Source: Bradyrhizobium zhanjiangense (GTDB taxonomy: Bacteria; Pseudomonadota; Alphaproteobacteria; Rhizobiales; Xanthobacteraceae). From it: 64,000 bases of DNA. The DNA is taken from NCBI RefSeq assembly GCF_004114935.1, contig NZ_CP022221.1:7399001-7463000 (forward strand), read 5' to 3'. Shown here one piece after another: positions 9,178 through 17,670 of the stretch (positions are counted from its first letter, which is position 1; each line of letters opens with the position of its first letter). The notes beneath the pieces are model-generated. The model was given only the letters and a program-made list of their open reading frames with translations, was not told the origin of the DNA and searched no databases. A program made the position numbers and the translations under genes.

Positions 9178-11241
9178 ATGAATTACGGCATCGCGTTCAC
9201 GCCGCTTGTTCCCGCGATCGTCCTCTGGCTTGCGCTGGCCGCGATCGTCGTCGTTGCGCTGGTGCTGCCGCTCGCGCGCGCACGCGGCGCGGCCGTGCGC
9301 GTGGCCGCGCTGGCGCTGTTCCTGCTGGCGCTCGCCAATCCCTCCTTCACCCGCGAGGATCGCGATCCCCTCACCTCGGTCGCCGCCGTCGTCGTCGACA
9401 AGAGCCCGAGCCAGAATTTCGGCAACCGCAATCGCGAGGCCGCGCAAGCGCAGGAAGCGCTGGTCGACAGCCTCAAGAAGATCAAGGGCCTCGAAGTCCG
9501 CGTCGTCGATGCCGGACAGGCCGACGGCGAGACCGACGGCACGAAACTGTTCGGCGCCCTCGCCTCGGCCTTGTCGGACGTGCCGGTCGACCGCGTCGCC
9601 GGCGCGTTCCTGATCACCGACGGCCGCGTCCACGACATTCCGGCGAACGCCGCCGCGCTCGGCTTCCAGGCGCCGGTGCAAGCGCTGGTCACCGGGCAGA
9701 AGGACGAGCGCGACCGCCGCATCGCGATCACGGCGGCGCCGCGCTTCGGCATCGTCGGGCAGACCCAGACCATCAGCTACCGCCTCGACGACCAGGGCGT
9801 CTCCGGCGAGCGTGCCAAGGTCACGGTCCGCAGGGACGGCGAGGTCATCAACGAGCGCACGCTATCGAGCGGCCAGGCCGCGAGCGTCGACGTCGACATC
9901 AAGCATGCCGGCCCGAACATCGTCGAGATCGAGGCCTCGCCGCTCGAGCGAGAATTGACGCCGGTGAACAACCGCGCGGTCGTCGCCATCGACGGCGTGC
10001 GTGACAAGCTGCGCGTGCTCTTGGTCTCGGGCGAGCCGCATTCGGGTGAGCGCACCTGGCGCAATCTGCTCAAATCCGACGCCAGCGTCGATCTCGTGCA
10101 TTTCACCATTCTGCGTCCGCCGGAGAAGCAGGACGGCACGCCGATCAACGAATTGTCGCTGATCGCGTTTCCGACCCGCGAGCTGTTCCAGCAGAAGATC
10201 AACGAATTCCAGCTGATCATCTTCGACCGCTACGCCCGCCAGGGCGTGCTGCCGATCGCCTATTTCGACAACATCGCGCGCTATGTGCGCTCGGGCGGCG
10301 CGGTGCTGGTCTCGGCCGGCCCCGACTACGCCTCCAACACCAGCATCTGGCGCACGCCGCTGGATTCGGTGTTGCCGGCCGAGCCCGTCGGTGTGACGGA
10401 AAAGCCGTTCTATGCGCATCTGTCAGACATCGGCAAACGCCATCCCGTCACGCGCGGGCTGGAGGGCTCGGGATCCGAGCCGCCGCGCTGGAGCCGGTTC
10501 TTCCGCACCGTCGACACCCGCAATGCGGTCAACCCGCCGGTCATGACCGGCGTCGACGGCAAGCCGTTGTTGTTCCTGTCGCGCTTCGGCGAGGGCCGCG
10601 TCGCGCTGCTGCTGTCCGATCACATCTGGCTGTGGGCGCGCGGCTATGAGGGCGGCGGACCGCATCTCGACCTGCTCAGGCGGATGTCGCACTGGCTGAT
10701 GAAGCAGCCGGATCTCGATGAAGAAGCGCTGCGCCTCCAGGTGCAGGGCAAGGATCTCGTGGTGGTGCGCCAGACCATGTCGGACAGCGTCCAGCCGGTG
10801 AACGTGACCTCGCCATCGGGCGTGTCGCACGACCTGACGCTCAGCCCCGGCGATCCCGGCGAGTGGCGCGCCAGCCTGCCGGCGAACGAGCTCGGCCTGT
10901 GGCAGGCCACCGACGGCACGCTGAAGGCGCTGATCAATGTCGGCCCGACCAATCCGAAGGAGTTTTCGGAAGTCACCTCTACCACCGAGACGTTGAAGCC
11001 GCTGACCCAGGCGACCGGCGGCAACGCCGTGCGCGTGGCCAGTGGCTCCAGCGTCGAGCTGCCGCGCATCCTGCCGGTGCGCTCCACCAGCGTCTTCCAC
11101 GGCGACGGCTGGATGGGCGTGCGGATGCGCGATGCCAGCGTCGTGAAGGGCGTCGGCGTGCTGCCGATCTTCGCCGGGCTGATCGGCCTGTTGCTGCTGC
11201 TCGGTGCCTTCGCCGCGACTTGGGTCCGCGAAGGGCGGTGA
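9178..11241 (+). CDS. Membrane protein of MoxR operon, VWA/amidotransferase-like fold
   Basis: This 687-residue protein has two N-terminal membrane helices (about residues 8-30 and 37-57), a large domain, and a C-terminal helix (about 660-683). After the second helix, VVVDKSPSQNF resembles a VWA metal-site motif (DxSxS). The region around residues 340-450 (GGAVLVSAGPDYAS, LFLSRFGEGRVALLLSDHIW) resembles the class I glutamine-amidotransferase-like fold found in this family. Like the DUF4159 protein, it is a standard partner in MoxR/DUF58 loci. It may be a second membrane subunit facing the periplasm; function unknown. Confidence 0.82.
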   Translation: MNYGIAFTPLVPAIVLWLALAAIVVVALVLPLARARGAAVRVAALALFLLALANPSFTREDRDPLTSVAAVVVDKSPSQNFGNRNREAAQAQEALVDSLKKIKGLEVRVVDAGQADGETDGTKLFGALASALSDVPVDRVAGAFLITDGRVHDIPANAAALGFQAPVQALVTGQKDERDRRIAITAAPRFGIVGQTQTISYRLDDQGVSGERAKVTVRRDGEVINERTLSSGQAASVDVDIKHAGPNIVEIEASPLERELTPVNNRAVVAIDGVRDKLRVLLVSGEPHSGERTWRNLLKSDASVDLVHFTILRPPEKQDGTPINELSLIAFPTRELFQQKINEFQLIIFDRYARQGVLPIAYFDNIARYVRSGGAVLVSAGPDYASNTSIWRTPLDSVLPAEPVGVTEKPFYAHLSDIGKRHPVTRGLEGSGSEPPRWSRFFRTVDTRNAVNPPVMTGVDGKPLLFLSRFGEGRVALLLSDHIWLWARGYEGGGPHLDLLRRMSHWLMKQPDLDEEALRLQVQGKDLVVVRQTMSDSVQPVNVTSPSGVSHDLTLSPGDPGEWRASLPANELGLWQATDGTLKALINVGPTNPKEFSEVTSTTETLKPLTQATGGNAVRVASGSSVELPRILPVRSTSVFHGDGWMGVRMRDASVVKGVGVLPIFAGLIGLLLLLGAFAATWVREGR

Positions 11242-11263
11242 TCTCTTGGTCGGGGGCTCGTTC

Positions 11264-11360
11264 AACCTCTCCCGCTTGCGGGAGAGGTTGGCGCGAAGCG
11301 CCGGGTGAGGGTTCTCTCCAAACAGACACCCTCTCCCCAGCCCTCTCCCGCAAGCGGGAG
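11264..11360. repeat. Composite palindromic repeat (CTCTCCCGC type)
   Basis: The left part is a perfect 12-base-pair hairpin with a TT loop (AACCTCTCCCGC and GCGGGAGAGGTT). It is followed by GGGTGAGGG and a second, inverted CTCTCCCGCAAGCGGGAG unit. A longer relative occupies 43171-43373. It lies between the MoxR operon and the zinc-uptake genes and may serve as terminator for the former. The 315-base gap 11242-11556 holds this element and the Zur-like promoter and no gene. Confidence 0.85.
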
Positions 11361-11471
11361 ACGGAGCGCACCTTCTGCGTTGCTGCATCAGGCCTAATCT
11401 CAATCCACTCTAGACTAGTTGCCGGAACGACACATTGGGTCGGCGGCCTGCGCGCGCCGATCCGCCTACCG

Positions 11472-11511
11472 TTGACATCCGCTGATCGATCGGGCGATGT
11501 TACATTGTAAC
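11472..11511 (+). promoter_or_regulatory. Putative Zur operator and promoter
   Basis: Positions 11499-11511 read GTTACATTGTAAC, a perfect 6-1-6 palindrome that fits the Zur-box core GTTAYANTRTAAC known from Proteobacteria. A consensus -35 hexamer TTGACA is at 11472-11477, and the palindrome falls where the -10 region would lie. A zinc-bound repressor sitting here would block transcription. The genes that follow encode a DUF2946 protein and a ZnuD-like receptor, as expected for a zinc-repressed unit. The assignment is by sequence pattern and context only. Confidence 0.7.
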
Positions 11512-11556
11512 GCCGCGATGCCAGGGGATTGGCCGCGCGGTGTGGGGCGCTTTCGG

Positions 11557-11973
11557 ATGAAATGGTTTCGGTCAAATGTGAGGCACGGTGCCCGGCTCGC
11601 GCTGTTCGCGATGCTGGTGCAGTTCGCGCTGACGTTCGGCCACAGCCACTGGTTCGCGCAGGCCGCGCCCCTCGCCCAATCCTCGCTGCAGCAGACGGAC
11701 AGCGCCAAGGACATCGCCAAGGGCGTTGCTGCGATGGACCGCGGCGCGGTCCAGAAGCAATCGCCCGCCCGTCCTGACCGCGAGCATCCCGGCGACGACA
11801 ATTGCGCGATCTGCGCCGTCGTCGCGATGGCGGGCACAATCGTGTTCGCGACGCCGCCGGTGCTGCTGCTGCCGCAGGCGATCGAGCTGCTCCACCGCAC
11901 CACCGATGCCGAATTCATCCATCTGAAATCGGCCGGCACGGCGTTCCAGCCCCGCGCCCCTCCTGCGTCCTGA
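11557..11973 (+). CDS. DUF2946-like small exported/membrane protein
   Basis: This 138-residue protein has an N-terminal hydrophobic stretch (about residues 11-30) ending in HSHWFAQA and a CAIC motif followed by a second hydrophobic segment (about residues 85-110). The pattern of His residues near the first helix and a CxxC in the middle fits DUF2946, a family often found beside genes for metal-linked TonB receptors. The ATG at 11557 is chosen because a longer reading would start inside the Zur-like operator. The gene probably forms one transcript with the receptor at 12117. The function of the family is unknown; metal handling is an inference. Confidence 0.7.
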   Translation: MKWFRSNVRHGARLALFAMLVQFALTFGHSHWFAQAAPLAQSSLQQTDSAKDIAKGVAAMDRGAVQKQSPARPDREHPGDDNCAICAVVAMAGTIVFATPPVLLLPQAIELLHRTTDAEFIHLKSAGTAFQPRAPPAS

Positions 11974-12116
11974 CCTCCAACGCTTGATCATGCCCAGCCT
12001 CGCCGCATGGCGGCGAATGCCTGGGAGAAGTTGAAGTCGAATTCCGTCGCGCTGCGACGGCAGGCCGCCTCCGATCAGCAGACAATCATGCGGACGGCCT
12101 GGCTGGAATCAGGACC

Positions 12117-14498
12117 ATGTCATTTCAATTGCGACGCGCGCAGCGCCTTGGCGGAGCAAGCCTGCTCCTGCTCGGCGTCGCCGCCACGCCCGCCTTCGCC
12201 CAAGAGCCGGCACAACAGCCTGCGCAAGACAAATCGTCGACCGAGATCCCGGCCGTCACCGTGACGGCGCCGAGCCCGATCGTGCGCCGAGCGGTGGTGC
12301 CGTCCCGCAGCGCAGGTCGCGGCACGCGAACCGCGCGGGTGCGCAGCCGCCAACAAACGGCGGAAGCCCCGCCCGCAGCCCCCGCGCCCGCCGCGCCTCA
12401 GCAGGGCGTGCTGCCTATTGTGACCAACCAGTTCGCGACCGTCACCGTGGTGCCGAACGAGGAGATCCGCCGCGAGGGCGGCGGTCAACTCGGCGATCTC
12501 CTGTTCTCCAAGCCCGGCATCACCGGCTCGAGCTTCGCGCCCGGCGCCTCCAGCCGGCCGATCATCCGCGGCCTCGATGTCAACCGCGTCGGCATCGTCG
12601 AGAACGGCACCAATGGCGGCGGCGCGTCCGATCTCGGCGAGGATCATTTCGTCCCGATCGATCCGCTCGCCACCAACCAGGTCGAAGTGGTGCGCGGGCC
12701 GGCCGCGCTGCGCTACGGCTCGACCTCGATCGGCGGCGTCGTCAGCGCCACCAACAACCGGATTCCGGACGCGATGCCGTCCTGCGCGCCGTCGTTCCAG
12801 ACCTACGGCCTGCCGACCAAGGCCCCGCTCGCGAGCGCCGCGACCTCGCCTTGCGTCACCGCCGAGACGCGCACCGCGTTCAGCTCGGTCGATCGCGGCG
12901 TCGAAAGCGGCGTGCTGCTTGATACCGGCGGCGGCAATTTTGCGTTCCATGCCGACGCCTATGGCCGCACGACCTCCGACTATTACATCCCGAGCTATCC
13001 CTATCTCACCGACCAGTCGCGCCCCGTGAACGGTCGCCAGCCCAACTCGGCGACGCGTTCCGACGGCGCCTCGATCGGCGGCTCCTACTTCTTCCAGGGC
13101 GGCTATATCGGCGCGTCGATCACGCAGAACGACTCGCTCTACCACATCCCCGGCATCGACGGCGCCGACCACAACACGCGGATCGACGGCCACCAGACCA
13201 AGATCAACGTCAAGGGCGAGTACCATCCCGACGCGGCCGCGATCGATGCCGTCCGCTTCTGGGCCGGCGCGACGGATTACCGGCACAACGAGATCGGTCT
13301 TGCCGATCCCGCTGACCTCAGCAGCGACGGCATCAGGCAGACCTTCACCAACAAGGAGCAGGAGATCCGCACCGAGGTGCAGCTGATGCCATTCAACGCG
13401 CGCTTCGCCGAGGTGACCACGGCGCTGGGCTTCCAGGTCGGACATCAGGAATTGAGCGCGCCGAGCCCCGACAATCCCGGCACGCTGTTCAACGGCCTGT
13501 GGGACCCCAACAACAGCACGCGCGTTGCCGGCTACGCCTTCAACGAGTTCAAGTTCACGGAAGCGACGCGGGCGCAGATCGCCGGCCGCATCGAGCATGT
13601 CGAGCTGCACGGCACGACGCCGGACTTCCCGGCCGATTACCTGCCCGACGGCACGCCGCAGACGGCGATCTCGCGCAATCCGTCCTTCACCCCGAAGAGC
13701 GGCAGCATCGGCCTGTTGCAGGACCTGCCGGGCGGCATGGTCGGCAGCATCACCGCACAATATGTCGAGCGCGCACCGAAGGCGGCCGAGCTGTTTTCCC
13801 GCGGCGGCCACGACGCGACCGCGACCTTTGACATCGGCAATCCGAACCTCACCATCGAGACCGCGAAATCGGTCGAGCTCGGCGTGCGCAAGGCGACGGG
13901 GCCGTTCCGGTTCGAGGCGACGGTCTACTACACGCATTTCGACAATTTCATCTTCCGCCGTCTCACCGGCGTGTCCTGCGACGACGACTTTGCGTCCTGC
14001 GGCACGCCGGGCGCCGAGCTGAACCAGGCGGTCTACTCGCAACGCAATGCGAATTTCCGCGGCGGCGAATTCCAGTCGCAGCTCGACGTCGGCGCGTTCC
14101 AGGGCGGCATCTGGGGCATCGAGAACCAGCTCGATTTCGTCCGCGCCACCTTCAGCGACGGCACCAACGTGCCGCGGATTCCGCCGCTCAGAATGGGCGG
14201 CGGCGTGTTCTGGCGCGACGACAACTGGCTGATGCGCGTCAACCTGCTGCACGCCTTCGCGCAGAACAACGTCGCGGTGATCGCGGAGACCCCGACAGCT
14301 GGCTACAATCTGCTGAAGGCCGAGGTCAGCTACAAGACCAAGCTCGACCGCAATTGGTTCGGCGCACGCGAGATGATGGCCGGCATCGTCGGCAACAATC
14401 TCCTCAACGAGAACATCCGCAACTCGGTGTCCTACACCAAGGACGAGGTGTTGATGCCAGGCATCGGCGTCAGGGCATTCGCGAACTTCAAGTTCTAG
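12117..14498 (+). CDS. znuD: TonB-dependent receptor, ZnuD-like
   Basis: This 793-residue outer-membrane receptor has a signal peptide ending near AFAQ (about residue 28). A Pro/Ala/Arg-rich stretch (about 30-100) is followed by a plug domain containing VEVVRGPAALRYGSTSIGGVVS and a 22-strand-type barrel ending in FANFKF with the terminal Phe. GEDHFVPIDPL in the plug and ATDYRHNEIG in the barrel resemble ZnuD zinc receptors. Two Cys pairs (PSC to SPC, and SCDDDFASC) may close surface loops. With the DUF2946 gene and the Zur-like box upstream, zinc uptake is the best guess. Copper or a metallophore is the alternative. Confidence 0.8.
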   Translation: MSFQLRRAQRLGGASLLLLGVAATPAFAQEPAQQPAQDKSSTEIPAVTVTAPSPIVRRAVVPSRSAGRGTRTARVRSRQQTAEAPPAAPAPAAPQQGVLPIVTNQFATVTVVPNEEIRREGGGQLGDLLFSKPGITGSSFAPGASSRPIIRGLDVNRVGIVENGTNGGGASDLGEDHFVPIDPLATNQVEVVRGPAALRYGSTSIGGVVSATNNRIPDAMPSCAPSFQTYGLPTKAPLASAATSPCVTAETRTAFSSVDRGVESGVLLDTGGGNFAFHADAYGRTTSDYYIPSYPYLTDQSRPVNGRQPNSATRSDGASIGGSYFFQGGYIGASITQNDSLYHIPGIDGADHNTRIDGHQTKINVKGEYHPDAAAIDAVRFWAGATDYRHNEIGLADPADLSSDGIRQTFTNKEQEIRTEVQLMPFNARFAEVTTALGFQVGHQELSAPSPDNPGTLFNGLWDPNNSTRVAGYAFNEFKFTEATRAQIAGRIEHVELHGTTPDFPADYLPDGTPQTAISRNPSFTPKSGSIGLLQDLPGGMVGSITAQYVERAPKAAELFSRGGHDATATFDIGNPNLTIETAKSVELGVRKATGPFRFEATVYYTHFDNFIFRRLTGVSCDDDFASCGTPGAELNQAVYSQRNANFRGGEFQSQLDVGAFQGGIWGIENQLDFVRATFSDGTNVPRIPPLRMGGGVFWRDDNWLMRVNLLHAFAQNNVAVIAETPTAGYNLLKAEVSYKTKLDRNWFGAREMMAGIVGNNLLNENIRNSVSYTKDEVLMPGIGVRAFANFKF

Positions 14499-14506
14499 TT
14501 TCGAAG

Positions 14507-14532
14507 CAGTCGGGGCCTATTGGCCCCGACTG
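14507..14532 (+). terminator. Rho-independent-like hairpin after znuD
   Basis: The sequence 14507-14532 forms an 11-base-pair GC-rich stem (arm AGTCGGGGCC extended by one pair) with a TATT loop, starting 9 bases after the receptor stop. No T run follows, so it is a weak intrinsic terminator or a 3'-end stabilising hairpin. Confidence 0.6.
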
Positions 14533-14589
14533 ACTGACCTCGCGTCTCGGATTGCGCTTCAGCTAATCCGGGCTGCACGGCTGTCTCCA

Positions 14590-14674
14590 CACCGTCATTG
14601 CGAGCGTAGCGAAGCAATCCAGACGTCACTGCGGAAAGATTCTGGATTGCTTCGCTACGCTCGCAATGACGGTG
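14590..14674. repeat. Palindromic repeat family A, perfect 34-bp arms
   Basis: The left arm, 14590-14623, begins CACCGTCATTGCGAGCGTAG. The right arm, 14641-14674, is its exact reverse complement, and 17 bases separate them. This is the most symmetrical of seven family A copies in the window (others near 16834, 21231, 28716, 32037, 50894 and 54881). It lies between the convergent receptor and acetyltransferase genes, where it could end both transcripts. Confidence 0.92.
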
Positions 14675-14716
14675 TATGAGGCAACGCCGCGCTTCCAATT
14701 CGCAGCGTCGTAGCCC

Positions 14717-15232
14717 CTACCCCCGCGCCTTGCTCCAGTCGGGACCGACCGCCCCCGACACGCCCTCGAAAGCGCCGTCGACGAGCTCGAACACCAGGAT
14801 ACGGGCGGCGTCGACCGGCCCCGGCATGGTGACGCGGCCCTTGGGGACCGGCTTGAAGCCGACGCGGCTGTAATAGGGCTCGTCGCCGACCAGGAGCACG
14901 ATGGCGTGGCCTTTTTCCTTGGCGTCCTTCAGCGCGCGCTCCATCAGGAGACGGCCGATGCCGCGGTCGCGGAACGGCGGCTCGACGGTGAGCGGCCCGA
15001 GCAGCAGCGCCGGCGTGTCGCCGATCAGGATCGGCAATTGCCTGACCGAGCCGACCAGCAGCGTGCCGATGCGCGCGGTGAAGGACAGTTCGAGCAGATG
15101 GTCGACGTGCTCGCGAATCCGATAGGCGCTGAGCACGAAGCGGCCGGGACCAAAGGTGCGCTCGTGCAGCCGTTCGATCGCCTGGGCGTCGCCGGCGGCC
15201 TCGGGAAGGATGGTGAGTGAGAGATCGGTCAT
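14717..15232 (-). CDS. GNAT family N-acetyltransferase (YhbS-like)
   Basis: This 171-residue acetyltransferase uses acetyl-CoA to modify an amine; the substrate is unknown. The acetyl-CoA-binding motif A is LTVEPPFRDRGIGRLLMERAL at about residues 80-100, and motif B contains GDEPYYSRVGFKPVP, as in YhbS-type proteins. The ATG at 15232 is chosen since the domain begins within ten residues (LTILPEAAGDAQAIERL); longer readings add a low-complexity segment. The gene stands alone between a repeat and the Nudix gene. Confidence 0.87.
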   Translation of the reverse strand: MTDLSLTILPEAAGDAQAIERLHERTFGPGRFVLSAYRIREHVDHLLELSFTARIGTLLVGSVRQLPILIGDTPALLLGPLTVEPPFRDRGIGRLLMERALKDAKEKGHAIVLLVGDEPYYSRVGFKPVPKGRVTMPGPVDAARILVFELVDGAFEGVSGAVGPDWSKARG

Positions 15233-15357
15233 GTCAGTTGGCGGGATAGCACCTGAACGCAGCGCGGTCCATCGGGCAGCAAAGATGCTCAGTTCCTTTT
15301 CAGCGCCGGCGGGAGAGGTGTTCTGACTCGCCGTTGAACGACCAGTACAGCCCGCCC

Positions 15358-15849
15358 TCAGCGCCACGTCGCAATCAGGGGCTTGCCGCCCAGCACTTCC
15401 GCGATCCGCAGCCGTGTGCCGGGCGTGGTCCCCTCGGGCAGCGCCGTGATCGCGAAGTACCCGCATTCGACGATCTCGTGATTGGGCGCGGGCAGGCGGT
15501 CCTGACTGAACTGCCTGACGACGTAGACCGCGACATGGTCGCGGCGGGAGACGTGGCTGTTGAGGAAGATGCCGTGCAGCACGGCATCTCCGATCAGATC
15601 GATGTCACCCTCCTCCTTGAGCTCGCGCCGTAGCGCGTGCGCCATGGTCTCGCCGAAATCGACGCCGCCGCCGGGCAGGTACCAGCCGCTGACATAGCTG
15701 TGCCTGACCAGGAACACCCGGTTCTCCGCGTCCAGCACCACGGCGCGGACGCCGAGCGTCATGCCGCGGACCAACAGGAAATAGACATGGAAGAGGCGCC
15801 GCAGCAGCGGCTCGAATTTTCGTCGAATGGTGTTCAGACGTTCTCCCAT
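15358..15849 (-). CDS. Nudix hydrolase
   Basis: This 163-residue protein has a full Nudix box, GGGVDFGETMAHALRRELKEEG, at about residues 60-81, which binds Mg2+ and cleaves a nucleoside diphosphate linked to another group. The substrate cannot be inferred. A hydrophobic N-terminal stretch (FHVYFLLVRGMTLG) precedes the box, as in the group of Nudix proteins annotated near NUDT-type domains in rhizobia. It is divergent from the phosphoesterase gene at 15944, with 94 bases between them. Confidence 0.88.
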   Translation of the reverse strand: MGERLNTIRRKFEPLLRRLFHVYFLLVRGMTLGVRAVVLDAENRVFLVRHSYVSGWYLPGGGVDFGETMAHALRRELKEEGDIDLIGDAVLHGIFLNSHVSRRDHVAVYVVRQFSQDRLPAPNHEIVECGYFAITALPEGTTPGTRLRIAEVLGGKPLIATWR

Positions 15850-15943
15850 CAGGCTTTCCTTGACACCCCCTTTTGAGGCCCTGCTTGCGCGCCGGCTGCG
15901 ACCTTGCCATTACAGCGGAGCAATAGCGAGGCAATCGCGCGCC

Positions 15944-16828
15944 ATGGCCCCCTTCACGCTCGCCCATCTGTCCGATCCGCATCTGCCGCCACTGCCGGAG
16001 CCGCGGCTGATCGAGCTCGCCGGCAAGCGCGCGCTCGGTTACGTCAACTGGACGCGCAATCGGCACAAATACCAGCGCCGTGAGGTGCTCGACGCGCTGG
16101 TTGCCGACATGAAGGCGCAGGCGCCCGACCACATCGCGGTAACGGGCGATCTCGTCAACCTCGCGCTGGAAGCCGAATTCGCGCCGGCCCTGGCCTGGCT
16201 CGAAAGCGTCGGCCCGCCCGACCGCGTCACCGCGATCCCCGGTAATCACGATGCCTATGTCAGCGCGACGCGTCATCGTTTCGGCGAGACGTTCCTGCAC
16301 TACATCGCCGCGGACACGCCCGACACCGTGGCTTTCCCAGCCGTCCGTCGGCGTGGGCCGCTGGCGCTGATCAGCCTGTCGACGGCGGTGCCGACCCTGC
16401 CGCTGATGGCGACGGGCACGCTCGGGCGCGATCAGCTCGCGTCGCTCGAACAGGTTCTCGACCGGCTCGCCGCGGAAGACGTCTTCCGCGTGCTGCTGGT
16501 GCACCACCCACTGAAATCCGTCGCGCGCCAGAAGCGGATGACGGACGCGGCCGAGCTGCTGGCACTGTTGAAACGCCACGGCGTCGAGTTGATCCTGCAC
16601 GGCCACGACCACATTCATTCGACGATGTGGTTCGAGGGCCCGAACGGCAACATCCCTGCGGTCGGCGTGCCCTCCGCCTCCGCGCTCGCGCACGGACGCT
16701 ACCCGGCGGCGGCGTATAATCTGTTCACGATCGAGAAGGACAATGCCGGCTGGCGTTGCGAGCAGACGGTGCGGAGCCTGGGGGCTGGATTCCAGATCGG
16801 ACAGATCAAGCATACGCGGTTGATTTAG
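15944..16828 (+). CDS. Calcineurin-like metallophosphoesterase
   Basis: This 294-residue metallophosphoesterase carries the full set of family motifs in order: LAHLSDPHL (D-x-H), GDLVNL, GNHD, VHHP and GHDHIH. They form a dinuclear metal site that hydrolyses a phosphoester, possibly a cyclic nucleotide or a lipid precursor, as in the Icc/CpdA group. The ATG at 15944 puts the first motif at residues 5-13; upstream readings add no conserved residues. No signal peptide is seen, so it is probably cytoplasmic. Confidence 0.9.
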   Translation: MAPFTLAHLSDPHLPPLPEPRLIELAGKRALGYVNWTRNRHKYQRREVLDALVADMKAQAPDHIAVTGDLVNLALEAEFAPALAWLESVGPPDRVTAIPGNHDAYVSATRHRFGETFLHYIAADTPDTVAFPAVRRRGPLALISLSTAVPTLPLMATGTLGRDQLASLEQVLDRLAAEDVFRVLLVHHPLKSVARQKRMTDAAELLALLKRHGVELILHGHDHIHSTMWFEGPNGNIPAVGVPSASALAHGRYPAAAYNLFTIEKDNAGWRCEQTVRSLGAGFQIGQIKHTRLI

Positions 16829-16833
16829 TTCAC

Positions 16834-16920
16834 TGTCATTGGAGCGCAGCGAAGCAATCCAGAGTCCCTCCGCGGAAAGATTCCTGGATTGCTTCGTCGC
16901 AAGGGCTCCTCGCAATGACG
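16834..16920. repeat. Palindromic repeat family A, degenerate copy
   Basis: The left arm contains GCGCAGCGAAGCAATCCAG and has lost part of the CATTGCGAG end. The right arm is longer (TTGCTTCGTCGCAAGGGCTC, then CTCGCAATGACG), an intermediate between the short and long arm forms seen in other copies. It separates two convergent genes. Confidence 0.85.
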
Positions 16921-16932
16921 ACGGAGGGAGCC

Positions 16933-17487
16933 TCACCAGCTCCGCAGCGCCGCCAGCACGGCGACGCCAAACAAGGCGGCGGCGCCGAGGATGAAGCCAA
17001 ACACGAACGGCCACAGGCGCGAGCGGCGCGGCGGCTCGGTGGCCGGTGCCTGCGGTTCGGGCGGGACCACCATCGCATGCTCGCGCTCGATCATGCGACG
17101 CGCGACATAGTCGGTGACGGCCTCGACGATAACAGCGGTGTCGTGCGATTCGGCGAGCACGATGCGGCCGAAGCGGGTGTCCTGGACGAAGCGGTACAGC
17201 CGCTTGTCACGTCCCATCATGATATGGGCGACGACGTCGATCCAGAGCCTGGGCGTATCGCCCTGGCTGATGCCGCGGTCGAACAGGTCGATCTTATCAG
17301 GCACCTGCGCGAACAAGGGATCGAGCGCGTCGTTGAGGATTTCGAGCCGGGCCACCTCGGCGTCCCTGAGATCGACGACCACGCCGGTCCGGTCGGCGGC
17401 CTCGATCCGGGCGCGCAACAGCGCATCGCGCAGCCGCACCGGGCGCGGCTGGCTGGGATGGATTCCGCTGGTTTCGGGCTCTGACAT
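16933..17487 (-). CDS. Unknown tail-anchored membrane protein
   Basis: I do not recognise this 184-residue protein. Residues 1-150 are soluble, with a charged region (VRLRDALLRARIEAADRTG) and DTPRLWIDVVAHIMMGRDKRLYRF. A Pro-rich linker (VVPPEPQAPATEPPRR) leads to one membrane helix at the very C-terminus (LWPFVFGFILGAAALFGVAV). It would be held in the inner membrane with the bulk in the cytoplasm. The ATG at 17487 is preferred to one six codons upstream because the protein's conserved-looking part begins there. It stands alone. Confidence 0.7.
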   Translation of the reverse strand: MSEPETSGIHPSQPRPVRLRDALLRARIEAADRTGVVVDLRDAEVARLEILNDALDPLFAQVPDKIDLFDRGISQGDTPRLWIDVVAHIMMGRDKRLYRFVQDTRFGRIVLAESHDTAVIVEAVTDYVARRMIEREHAMVVPPEPQAPATEPPRRSRLWPFVFGFILGAAALFGVAVLAALRSW

Positions 17488-17670
17488 TGTCGGCCTCGTC
17501 CTCAAACACCATGGTTAACCTATCAGCAACCACAGCGTCCGCAAAGGGCCCACAATTCCAGATACTTACGGCACCCACAAACGTTTCACCCGTGCCAAAA
17601 ACAGACGATCCCACCCAGGCAGGGCCTGGATGGGACCATCCGTCCTTGGACGTCTTCTTAGTTCAGTGCG

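Noticed and set aside
12120..14252. A long open frame of 710 codons on the minus strand within the znuD-like gene
   Set aside because: It is antisense to a receptor with clear domains and codon use, has highly skewed Arg/Ala/Gly composition and no recognisable domain. Long antisense frames are expected in GC-rich genes.
15605..17014. A 469-codon minus-strand frame across the phosphoesterase gene
   Set aside because: The plus-strand gene has all metallophosphoesterase motifs; the opposite frame reads through a repeat and has no domain.
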